Source: an uncultured Duncaniella sp. (GTDB lineage: Bacteria > Bacteroidota > Bacteroidia > Bacteroidales > Muribaculaceae). Taken from it: a DNA stretch of 14,941 nt. Location of the stretch: contig CAJTMJ010000058.1 in assembly GCA_910577335.1 (NCBI GenBank), positions 1 to 14,941 on the forward strand, read 5' to 3'. The position numbers were made by a program, and so were the translations under genes. A model generated the notes under the pieces. It did not search any database. It was not told where the DNA came from and saw nothing but the letters and a program-made list of their open reading frames with translations. Shown here one piece after another: positions 6,606-14,889 of the stretch; the first letter of the stretch is position 1, and the number at the start of each line of letters is the position of its first letter.

Positions 6606-9434
6606 TTAAAATGTAACACTAAGACCGAAAGCCACGCTCTTGTTCACAGGATTTATGCCGTAACATTCAGGATCGTTTTCGGGTACATTGCTTGTGGCAA
6701 AGAGATCGATGGCGCGGACATAGAGCTTGGCACCATTCACAACCTTAAGATTGTCGTTCAGGAACGCTTTGGGAAGATTGTAATAAACTTCGAGGTTGCG
6801 GAGCTTAAGGAATGAGCGGTCACGCATCCAAAGTGTTGAGGTCTGATAGTTGTTGGCGTTGCTCTGGCTGCTGAGGGCGGGGAAGAGTGCGTCCTGATGC
6901 TCGGGAGTCCAACGGTTGTCGTAGGCATACTGTGAGATGTTGGTGTTGTTGATCAAGGGCCAGTACATACTCTTTGTGTTGAGCACTGCGGTATAGTTGC
7001 CTGTACCTTGGAAGAAAGCGTAAACACCGATACCCTTCCATTCAGCGCCGAGGCGGAAGTTGTAATAAATCTCCGGGCAAGTAGTGGTATAACCGATAGC
7101 TACCTTATCGTTAGAGTCGATAACATTGTCACCGTTCACGTCACGATATTTGATGTCACCGGGACGTACGGTAGAGAATGCCTGTCGGGGGCTGTTGGCG
7201 ATATCTGCCTCATCCTTGAAGAAACCGATAGCTTCAAGACCGTAGAGCTGGTCTACAGGGTTGCCGGTCTGAACGAGGTTGGGATACAGACGAGGTTCTT
7301 CGAGCATGTCTACAATCTTGTTCTTGTTGTAGCTGAAGTTACCAGCCACGCTGAAAGTCCAGTCGCCGAAAGTGCGGGTGAAGTCAGCTGCGATTTCTAT
7401 ACCCTTGCTGTCAACCACGCCACCGTTCTCGTAAGGAGCTTCCATACCGATGAGGGCAGTGTATTTACCTGCTGACGATACCCAGATGCCGTTGCGGCGT
7501 TCCTTGAAGAGATCAAGTGTCAAGTTGAGACCTTCGATAGGAGAAGCGTCGATACCCACATTGTATTTGTAAGCCTTTTCACGGCTTGGGTTCGGGGTAG
7601 GCATCTGTCCGAACTGAGTCTTACCGAAGTCAGAACCCCATGCAGAGTTAAACGGATAGGTTCCACCGGTTGTGGTGTACTGCTGTGCGTAGTAAGTCCA
7701 TACCCAGTTACCATCCTTGTCCTTGGGGAGGAAGTCGGTGTTGATAAGACCTGCTGTCGCACGGAGTTTGAGGTAACGGTTAGAGTCGCTCCAGAAATCT
7801 TCGTTAGAGATCACCCAGCCGAGACCGAGAGTGGGTGAGAACGCCCATTTGGTGCCGGGAGCAAGACGGCTGCTGCCTGTCTCCACAAGTGTGAGGTCGG
7901 CGAGGTAGCGGTTCTTGTAGTTGAGGTGTGACCACCAAGAGATGTTCTGGCGGTAGATAGTGTTGTTGATACCTTCGGGGTCAGTATACTCATAGTCCCA
8001 TTTGAGCTGAGTATAGAGGTTGAGGTCACCGAACTGCTGCTGGTAGTTTACACCTGCGTCAACATGGAGGAAGCGGTCATATACGCTTGCCTTAGCGTCG
8101 GAACCCATTTCTGAGTCAGCACCTTGGATAGCGGTTGAGAAAGTGGGCTCGGAAGCGCCTTCGGGCCAGTTGGGAGTGACTACAGTATACTGATAGGTCT
8201 TGGAGTGGTTCTCGTAGATGTTGGCAGTATTGTCGTAAGCCACACGCACCTGTGCGCTCAAGCCGGGAAGGAGTCCACCGAGATCCTGTTTGATGGTGAG
8301 GTCGGTGAAGAGTGAACGGATATGATTCTTATAGTAAGCTGCCGATGTGCTCTGAGCTACCGGGTTCATGGTTCCTGACCAAGTACTTGAACCGCCCCAC
8401 ATGCCGTTTTCTGCTTTCACGGGGAAGGCTGCTGAGGGTACGGTATAAACCATGTCCCAAAGATTAGCCTGATCGCCCGGACGCTGCTGTTCTGTCAATG
8501 AACCGAACACGTTAACCGATACCACAGTGGTGGGTGTGAGGTCGATGTCAAGGTTCATGCGGACGTTACCACGGCTGAACTTATCCTGAGTAGAGTAACC
8601 GTCGTTGCTGTTGGCATTGCTCTTCTGTACGAAGCCATCCTCGGTGAGGACGTTAGCCATAGCATAGTAACGGAACTTTTCAGAACCGCCACGGAACTGC
8701 ACGGTGTACTTATTGACAGGTGAATTGTCACGGAATGTCTCGTCCACCCAGTTCACGTTGGGATAGAGATAGGGATATGTCTGATTCTTCAACGCATCAA
8801 GTTCCCATGACTGATAGCGGGGTGTGAGACCGTCGTTGGCACGACCCTCGTTGATGGCGAGACCGTAAGTGTAACCGTCAACGAATTTGGGGCGATGTGC
8901 TATCGACTTGAACTCATGGTCGTAAGAGAATGTGATCTCACGGGTGTTCTTGATACCTCGTTTGGTAGTCACGACGATGACGCCGTTGATACCTTTGTTG
9001 CCATAGAGAGCTGTAGCAGTGGCATCCTTAAGGATGGTAACTGACTCTACTTCCTCGGGTGAGATAGAGTTGATGTCACGCTCGATACCGTCAACTATAA
9101 ACAGAGGTTCGTTATTGTCATTGAGTGTCTGGAGCCCGCGAACATAGAATGTGGGGTTCTGAACGGCGTATATACCTGCGCCCTGAAGCGACTGGAGTCC
9201 GTTGCCCTGACCGAGAATGTCATTACCGATATTCTTGGCTGTGCGGCGGTTGATCTGGTCACTGCCGATAACCGACACTGCGCCGGTGGTCTCACCGAGG
9301 GTGAACACTTTGTCACCACCGATGTCGGCAGGCTGCAGCGGAGACAGACTGCTTTTTATTGAATCGGTTTGTGCTGCTGCCGTCATTGAAAATGCGGCGA
9401 GGATTGACAGCACGGTTATATGTTTCTTATACAT
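6606..9434 (-). CDS. SusC/RagA-family TonB-dependent outer-membrane transporter lacking the N-terminal extension (second pair, SusC2)
   Basis: A 942-residue SusC-type TonB-linked barrel that imports ligand delivered by SusD2. The signal peptide is residues 1-21, with cleavage after TAAA. Unlike SusC1 and most SusC proteins there is no carboxypeptidase-regulatory-like beta-sandwich: only about 30 residues separate the signal peptide from the plug. DKVFTLGETTG (41-51) is the only candidate TonB-box region and is not canonical. The plug runs from about 52 to 165, with the RagA landmarks FYVRGLQTLNDNNEPLFIVDGIERD, VTILKDATATALYG and INGVIVVTTKRG. The beta barrel fills the rest and ends in an aromatic F (LSVTF). 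An EF-hand-like loop, DVNGDNVIDSNDK (765-777), probably binds calcium in an extracellular loop. It lies 50 nt after SusD1 and 25 nt before SusD2. Family is certain; substrate unknown. Confidence 0.95.
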   Translation of the reverse strand: MYKKHITVLSILAAFSMTAAAQTDSIKSSLSPLQPADIGGDKVFTLGETTGAVSVIGSDQINRRTAKNIGNDILGQGNGLQSLQGAGIYAVQNPTFYVRGLQTLNDNNEPLFIVDGIERDINSISPEEVESVTILKDATATALYGNKGINGVIVVTTKRGIKNTREITFSYDHEFKSIAHRPKFVDGYTYGLAINEGRANDGLTPRYQSWELDALKNQTYPYLYPNVNWVDETFRDNSPVNKYTVQFRGGSEKFRYYAMANVLTEDGFVQKSNANSNDGYSTQDKFSRGNVRMNLDIDLTPTTVVSVNVFGSLTEQQRPGDQANLWDMVYTVPSAAFPVKAENGMWGGSSTWSGTMNPVAQSTSAAYYKNHIRSLFTDLTIKQDLGGLLPGLSAQVRVAYDNTANIYENHSKTYQYTVVTPNWPEGASEPTFSTAIQGADSEMGSDAKASVYDRFLHVDAGVNYQQQFGDLNLYTQLKWDYEYTDPEGINNTIYRQNISWWSHLNYKNRYLADLTLVETGSSRLAPGTKWAFSPTLGLGWVISNEDFWSDSNRYLKLRATAGLINTDFLPKDKDGNWVWTYYAQQYTTTGGTYPFNSAWGSDFGKTQFGQMPTPNPSREKAYKYNVGIDASPIEGLNLTLDLFKERRNGIWVSSAGKYTALIGMEAPYENGGVVDSKGIEIAADFTRTFGDWTFSVAGNFSYNKNKIVDMLEEPRLYPNLVQTGNPVDQLYGLEAIGFFKDEADIANSPRQAFSTVRPGDIKYRDVNGDNVIDSNDKVAIGYTTTCPEIYYNFRLGAEWKGIGVYAFFQGTGNYTAVLNTKSMYWPLINNTNISQYAYDNRWTPEHQDALFPALSSQSNANNYQTSTLWMRDRSFLKLRNLEVYYNLPKAFLNDNLKVVNGAKLYVRAIDLFATSNVPENDPECYGINPVNKSVAFGLSVTF

Positions 9435-9484
9435 AGTCTAATTTACGTTGTTAACATTGCATAATGATGTTGACATTGCTCTTA

Positions 9485-11515
9485 TCACCATCCGGGGTTC
9501 TGGTCAAGACCATAGTTCTTGTTTACCTCGGTGATGGGGAATGGCTGGAAATACCATTTCGGGTCGAAGCCCTGAGTCCACCAGATGCGGGCACCTGTAG
9601 TGATTTCGAATTTCTCATATTCGAAATGGTTTGGTTCATACCATGCGTCACTTCCCTTTGCGGCATTTTTGCGGTCACCGGCATACCACTGGTTTTCGCT
9701 TCGTTTGCCATCGACTATACGGTAGATTCTCAATCCGTGCAACGGTCTTTCGAAAAGGTCGGCGCGTTTGTAACGTATCATGTCGAAGTAGCGGGTAGTC
9801 TGGAAGCTGAATTCGCAAGCACGTTCACGAAGGATTTCCTGAAGGAGGTTGTCCTTGTTGCTTGTGAGGTTCTTGTCAGGATTACATTCGGCAAGACCTT
9901 TCAGACCGACACGTGCGCGCACTGCGTCGATGTAAGGAAGAGCCTCGGTGCATGAACCGCCTGACTGGATGATGGCTTCAGCGTAAGTGAGGTACATATC
10001 GCTAAGCATAAGCGGGTTCCATTGCGGTTTCTGGCGACGGAATGCTGTACCTGACAGATATTTGAGGTTACGGTAACCTGTGCCCCATACGTTGGTGTTT
10101 GTTTTGGGGTCATTGTGGGCTACCGAGCCGCCTACGTAAGCTTCGTAAGGTTCACCTGAACGGCGACCGTTGTTCCATTCGATTACGCAACGTGTCATGT
10201 TGGTACCTACGCTTTCATAAAGACGGGGGTCACGAGTGTATTTGATGTTCTGGAGTTCCTGCTTGCCTTCCACACGGTCACCCTTTATGAACATCTCATC
10301 AAGTTTGCCCTCTTTTTCTGCCTTGTTCCAGTCAAAGGGAGTACCGTCGGCGTAGGGGAACATTTCAACATATTCCTGAGTCGGGCAATAAGAGTAACGG
10401 GTGTTTGTGCCTGAACCGTTGTTATTGTTGCCGAAACCAAGGTTGTACCAGCCATAGTCGTTACCGTTGGCGCTGGTAGAGGTGCGGACACTGTGAAGAA
10501 TTTCAGGTGAATCCTGCAACATATATCCTGAGCGGTATGCGTATGCATAATCCTCTTGTGTAGTGCCAGCGGGAACTACGAGGTGGTAGATGCCGTTTGC
10601 ACTTAGAGCTTGGAAGAAGTCCTGACATGCCTGGCGGAGTTTAGTCCAGCGGGAAGCGTCATAGCCACCGAGCCATACAAATTCGGGATGTTCCATCTGA
10701 TATTTACCTTGGAAGTAAGGTGCTTCAGAGTTAAGGAGCGGAGAAGCTGCGAATTGCAGAATCTGAATCTTAAGAGCCATGGCACCGGCGAGTGTCCAGT
10801 GACCAGTCTCAGATGCGGCGGCAGCTCCGGTGTAACCCCAAGGCAGATGTTTGCCTGCAATCACTTCGTCGAGCATCCCGACCATGAATTCGATATTCTC
10901 TTCGGCTGACTTTCTGCCTTCATAGTTGGTTTCGTTACCGTTGAAGGTGCCTTTAAGGATTGGCAGACCGCCGTAATGTCTGAACGCTGTGAAGTATGTG
11001 CTGACAAGAAGGCAGCGGGCTTCATCCTTGATGCGTGCTTTTTCAGCGTCGTCCATACCGGGGACACCGTCAATACGTTCAATCAGCAGGTAAGAGCTGC
11101 GGACATTTTCCCAGATATGCTCGTTGTGATACGGGTAAACGTTATAGTTCTTCTTGCTGTCCTGCATTGAGGTGAGCATACCATTATAATATGCTGTAAA
11201 AATCAATGGAGTGGTGCTACATGCTTGGTGTGTATCACCGAGAAGGTCAGGCATACCTTTCCAATAGTTCCAGCACTGAGGTGCGCTGTTGGTAGAGTTA
11301 CTCGGAAGGTTATAGTATTGGTATGCGTACGCTTGCGCAAGGAAGTTGCGGGTATACTCTGCATTGCCGAACACCGTGTCGGCTGTGACAGTACCGCCCG
11401 GCGCTTTTTCGAGAAAGTCGTCACCGAAAGCTATTTTGTCGGTGCAAGAACCCATACTGATGGCGGATAACGCTAATGCGCCAAGGATGGGAAGATGCTT
11501 TATATTGAGTTTCAT
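9485..11515 (-). CDS. SusD/RagB-family outer-membrane lipoprotein (first pair, SusD1)
   Basis: A 676-residue SusD-like lipoprotein, longer than the usual 500-600, partnering SusC1. The signal peptide ends in a lipobox SMGSC with lipidated C24; the following TDKIAFGDDF lacks an immediate acidic run, and the mature start GDDFLEKAPGGTVTADTVF is typical of SusD. N-terminal TPR-type helices lie at about 50-260, with EARCLLVSTYFTAFRHYGGLP being the conserved helix-turn around 165-186. The C-terminal domain carries MYLTYAEAIIQ, EALPYIDAVRARVGL, ILRERACEFSFQTTRYFDMIRYKR and the final FPITEVNKNYGLDQNPGW. The extra length is partly in the middle (a Gly/Asn-rich GFGNNNNGSGTNTRY loop) and partly in a C-terminal insertion rich in Trp and Tyr that could be ligand-facing. 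Only 9 nt separate it from SusC1, so the two are cotranscribed. Substrate unknown. Confidence 0.93.
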   Translation of the reverse strand: MKLNIKHLPILGALALSAISMGSCTDKIAFGDDFLEKAPGGTVTADTVFGNAEYTRNFLAQAYAYQYYNLPSNSTNSAPQCWNYWKGMPDLLGDTHQACSTTPLIFTAYYNGMLTSMQDSKKNYNVYPYHNEHIWENVRSSYLLIERIDGVPGMDDAEKARIKDEARCLLVSTYFTAFRHYGGLPILKGTFNGNETNYEGRKSAEENIEFMVGMLDEVIAGKHLPWGYTGAAAASETGHWTLAGAMALKIQILQFAASPLLNSEAPYFQGKYQMEHPEFVWLGGYDASRWTKLRQACQDFFQALSANGIYHLVVPAGTTQEDYAYAYRSGYMLQDSPEILHSVRTSTSANGNDYGWYNLGFGNNNNGSGTNTRYSYCPTQEYVEMFPYADGTPFDWNKAEKEGKLDEMFIKGDRVEGKQELQNIKYTRDPRLYESVGTNMTRCVIEWNNGRRSGEPYEAYVGGSVAHNDPKTNTNVWGTGYRNLKYLSGTAFRRQKPQWNPLMLSDMYLTYAEAIIQSGGSCTEALPYIDAVRARVGLKGLAECNPDKNLTSNKDNLLQEILRERACEFSFQTTRYFDMIRYKRADLFERPLHGLRIYRIVDGKRSENQWYAGDRKNAAKGSDAWYEPNHFEYEKFEITTGARIWWTQGFDPKWYFQPFPITEVNKNYGLDQNPGW

Positions 11516-11524
11516 CGTAGTAGT

Positions 11525-14500
11525 TTAGAAGTTAATTTTCAGACTGAATGTATAGGTTTTCTGAAGCGGATAAGAGGGAGAAGAGCTTGCGCGTGCTTCA
11601 GGGTCACCGAAGATGTAGGGGGTGAATGTCAAGAGGTTGTAACCGCTGACTGCAGCCTGCATACTACGCATACCCACCTTTTTGAGCCACGGGAAACGGA
11701 AGGTATAAGCGAGCTGGATGGTCTTCAGACGCAGATACTTGGAGTCTTTCTCGTAGAGGGTTGATTCGGCGTAGTTGTTGTCCCATGCGTTCCATGACGG
11801 ACGGGGATATTCATAATTCTGACCGGGATTTTCGGCATTCCATGAATTATAGAGGTGGTATGAGAGAAGACCACCGTCGTCACGACCTGTACGTGAAAGG
11901 AATGGTTCGCGGAACACGTCGGAGATCATACGGCTTACGCCCCATGCGCCTGTCCACTGCATTGAGAGTTCGAGATCTTTCCATGCGAAACCGGCATTAA
12001 GACCTGCTACCCACTGAGGATCGTCGGTCCAGCCGAGATCACGGGTCATATCGTTTGCGTCGATATATCCGTTGCCGTCAAGGTCAACGTAGCAAGCGTC
12101 ACCGTCTTTCATAGTGGTGAGCTGTTTCGGGAACGGTTTGCCGAATTCTTTTTCATAGAGTGCGGGGGTCTCTGCATCGTAGAAGCGATAGAATTTGTAC
12201 ATTGAACGTGCGTTGATGCGGTGACCTGCGGAGTACTGGTATGCGTTGACTTGGGGAGCTTCCTTCATTTCAACTACCTTGTTGTGGTTGTGAGAGAGGT
12301 TAAGGTTTGCCCAGTAACGCCAGTCTTCATTGATGCGTTGGTTCCACTGAAGGCTGATTTCGAAACCGTCGCTGTCAACTATACCCATGTTAGCCCAAGG
12401 AACTGCGAAACCGATGTAGCTCGGGGCTGTCATGTCACGAAGAAGGATACCTGTACGGTGTTCCTTATAATAATCGAATGTGGCTTTGAGTTTTGAGTTA
12501 AGCAGATAGACATCGAAACCGTAGTCCTGCTTGAACGCCTTTTCCCAAGTTACGGCAGGGTTGTTTTTACCACTTTCGGCATATCCGGGGGTAAGGGTAC
12601 CGTTGTTTATACCGAAGTTGTAAGCATAACCGCCACGGGTAGCCATCTTGGTATTGTAGTTGAATGGGTCAGCCATATACATGAAACGGTCGCCACCAAC
12701 CTTGTCGTTACCTACGAGACCCCATGAAGCACGGAGCTTGAAGAAGTCGATAACGTTGTTGAGGGGTTCCCAGAATTTTTCATTGCTGAGTACCCAACCG
12801 ATAGAACCTGCGGGGAATGTACCGAATCGGCGCTCGGGTGCGAAGTTTTCAGAACCGTTGTAACCGATATTGAACTCTGCCATATAACGGTTGTCGTAGT
12901 CGTAAGTCACACGGCCTACGAAACCTACATAACCTGAAGGTATATCGGAATAAGATTTCGGGTAGTAAATCTTGCTTTGGTTGTAAAGAGCAAGCGCACC
13001 TACAGAGTGAGGACCGAATGAACGGCTGTAGTCGAATGCAGCTTCGAAGTACCAGTCACGGGCTTTGGCATTCTCTTCATCATACGAAGGCTTGGTCTCC
13101 ACGTCGCCGAGACGATAACGGATAGTGCCGTCATCCTGAATCACCGGAGTGTAGTTGGAGCGTACCAAACGTATGTTTTTGGTAGATGTGAATTGGCTGT
13201 TGTAAGAACCTTTTATGCGGAATGAAAGACCCTTGGTCACGAAATCAAGTTTCTGCTTGAGCATAAGGTCTGACTGCAACTTGTTAAGGTTGTTATTGGT
13301 AGAACCACTCACTGTACCTGACTTGATATAACCGAGACCATAACCGCCGACAAACGGGAGTGTCAAACCGTCAGTGTAGTCGGTAGTGGTGTTGATGATA
13401 CGTCCGTCAATGATACCGGGAGATGAGAACGGGGTTGCCTGATACATACCGCGTATCAAACCGGTGGCACCGCCTGAGGTAAGCGGCTTGTGGTCGTTTG
13501 ATGCGATACCTGACACGTTGAATGTGACTGTGGTTGTTGATGTCACATCAAGGTCGAGGTTGGCACGATAGTTGAAACGGCTGTAGCTGTAATCGAAATG
13601 CTGGTCATAGTCAAATTCCTTGAATAGACCGCCCTGTGTCATAAGACCGAGTGACACGAAGTAGCGTACCTGCTTGGTACCACCGCTTATATTTACATTG
13701 CTCTTGGTCTGGAGGGTTGATTTCTTCATGGTGTAATCAGTCCAGCGTACGCTCGGGAAACGGATAGGATCCGAACCGTCTTTGAATTTCTGGAGGATAG
13801 CGTCGGAGAACATCGGGGAGAATGATGCCATATCACCGTCGTAGTCATTGAGCTGCATCTGATTGTAGAATGTTGCATATTCCCAGCTGTTTGCCTGATC
13901 AATCATCTTGGTCGGGGAAAGGGCTGAGAATGAAGTGCTGACATCAATCTTCGGAGCGCCTTCAGTACCGCGCTTTGTGGTGATGAGCACAACACCGTTA
14001 GCACCGCGCACACCGAATACGGCTGTTGCGGATGCGTCCTTCAACACTGTGATGCTTTCGATTTCTTCGGGGTCGATGTCGTTCATGGAACGTTCCACAC
14101 CGTCAACCTGAATAAGAGGTGCCGAGTTGTTCCAAGTACCCTGACCACGCACGAACACTGACGCTGCGTCGTCGCCCGGCTCACCTGAATACTGCACGGT
14201 GGTCACACCTGAGAGCTGACCAGCGAGGACGTTGTTGACTGAAGATACCGGAGTTTTAACGAGTTCGTCACCCTTGACGCTGGAGATAGCACCAGTCACG
14301 GTTACTTTCTTCTGCACGCCGTAAGCCACGACTTCCACTCCGCCGAGTACCACAGAGTTGGTTTTCATTGTGACGACCATGCCGTCAACTGCCGGAACGA
14401 TTTGGGTGTCGTATCCGATGTAAGAGATTTTGAGTTTCGCCCCTTCAGGAACTTTGAGGGTAAAATTACCGTCAATATCCGTAGGGGTTCCCTGGTTAGT

Positions 14501-14692
14501 ACCATCCACCATAACGGTGGCACCGATAATCGGTTCGCCTGTGTCATCGACGACCGTACCTTTCACTGTGATGTCCTGTGCGAAGACTGAAATTGTTGCG
14601 AGTAAGGTCAAACAGCTGATTACCAACTTTTTGCCTCCCCTAAACACCTGACGACTAAGCACCGACAAGAATAGACTTTTTACGTCATTCAT
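11525..14692 (-). CDS. SusC/RagA-family TonB-dependent outer-membrane transporter (first pair, SusC1)
   Basis: A 1055-residue canonical SusC importer and the first gene of the tandem operon. The signal peptide has an unusually long N-region (about 20 residues, positives to K22), then a hydrophobic core and cleavage after SVFA (38). A carboxypeptidase-regulatory-like domain follows (about 40-115: VKGTVVDDTGEPIIGATV, DIDGNFTLKVPEG, LKISYIGYDTQ). A TonB-box-like VEVVAYGVQKK sits at 119-129 and the plug at about 130-245, with VFVRGQGTWNNSAPLIQVDG, VLKDASATAVFG and ANGVVLITTKRG. The remainder is the 22-strand barrel ending YTFSLKINF with a C-terminal aromatic. An EF-hand-like loop, DLDGNGYIDANDM (870-882), probably binds calcium. 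The start is the only ATG ahead of the signal core. A promoter lies about 150 nt upstream. Substrate cannot be told. Confidence 0.95.
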   Translation of the reverse strand: MNDVKSLFLSVLSRQVFRGGKKLVISCLTLLATISVFAQDITVKGTVVDDTGEPIIGATVMVDGTNQGTPTDIDGNFTLKVPEGAKLKISYIGYDTQIVPAVDGMVVTMKTNSVVLGGVEVVAYGVQKKVTVTGAISSVKGDELVKTPVSSVNNVLAGQLSGVTTVQYSGEPGDDAASVFVRGQGTWNNSAPLIQVDGVERSMNDIDPEEIESITVLKDASATAVFGVRGANGVVLITTKRGTEGAPKIDVSTSFSALSPTKMIDQANSWEYATFYNQMQLNDYDGDMASFSPMFSDAILQKFKDGSDPIRFPSVRWTDYTMKKSTLQTKSNVNISGGTKQVRYFVSLGLMTQGGLFKEFDYDQHFDYSYSRFNYRANLDLDVTSTTTVTFNVSGIASNDHKPLTSGGATGLIRGMYQATPFSSPGIIDGRIINTTTDYTDGLTLPFVGGYGLGYIKSGTVSGSTNNNLNKLQSDLMLKQKLDFVTKGLSFRIKGSYNSQFTSTKNIRLVRSNYTPVIQDDGTIRYRLGDVETKPSYDEENAKARDWYFEAAFDYSRSFGPHSVGALALYNQSKIYYPKSYSDIPSGYVGFVGRVTYDYDNRYMAEFNIGYNGSENFAPERRFGTFPAGSIGWVLSNEKFWEPLNNVIDFFKLRASWGLVGNDKVGGDRFMYMADPFNYNTKMATRGGYAYNFGINNGTLTPGYAESGKNNPAVTWEKAFKQDYGFDVYLLNSKLKATFDYYKEHRTGILLRDMTAPSYIGFAVPWANMGIVDSDGFEISLQWNQRINEDWRYWANLNLSHNHNKVVEMKEAPQVNAYQYSAGHRINARSMYKFYRFYDAETPALYEKEFGKPFPKQLTTMKDGDACYVDLDGNGYIDANDMTRDLGWTDDPQWVAGLNAGFAWKDLELSMQWTGAWGVSRMISDVFREPFLSRTGRDDGGLLSYHLYNSWNAENPGQNYEYPRPSWNAWDNNYAESTLYEKDSKYLRLKTIQLAYTFRFPWLKKVGMRSMQAAVSGYNLLTFTPYIFGDPEARASSSPSYPLQKTYTFSLKINF

Positions 14693-14841
14693 GGTAAGGT
14701 TTCCTTTTAGATGTTAATAATTGGAGTTATTGTAAATTATAATTAGAATTCATGAATGTCGCCCAGCATAAATCACTGACATCGTGTAACTTGTGTGGGC
14801 TTGATTCTGTATGTGATTGTATTTTATTAGGTATTACTTTG

Positions 14842-14872
14842 CAAAAATATATAAAAATTGGATATAAAACAA
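14842..14872 (-). promoter_or_regulatory. Promoter of the tandem SusCD operon, with about 140-nt leader
   Basis: Minus strand: TTG (14872-14870), a 20-nt spacer, then TATTTTTG (14849-14842), a perfect TAnnTTTG. Initiation near 14835 leaves a leader of roughly 140 nt before the SusC1 ATG at 14692. The leader has a weak GCCCA/TGGGC pairing (14761-14765 with 14796-14800) and a 10-bp palindrome ATTCATGAAT (14748-14757), but no riboswitch I recognise. The -33 element lies only 17 bp from the right repeat, so most upstream regulator sites would fall in or beyond it. Confidence 0.7.
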
Positions 14873-14889
14873 TTTTTAACCAAGGAAAT

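Noticed and set aside
7008..7475. 155-codon plus-strand open frame across SusC2
   Set aside because: It is antisense to the conserved barrel of SusC2, which keeps its frame throughout, so this is a by-product of codon bias.
9435..9484. Repeated ACATTGC and weak AACAT/ATGTT hairpin between SusD1 and SusC2 as an internal terminator or promoter
   Set aside because: The stem is only about 5 bp, there is no U-tract, and no TAnnTTTG element is present, so the four genes are better read as one operon.
9464..9955. 163-codon plus-strand open frame over the 3' end of SusD1
   Set aside because: It is an antisense shadow of a conserved SusD coding region; the hydrophobic-looking product matches no family I know.
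14748..14757. ATTCATGAAT palindrome in the SusC1 leader as a regulator site
   Set aside because: A 10-bp AT-rich palindrome downstream of the start of transcription is common by chance and has no second copy in the window.
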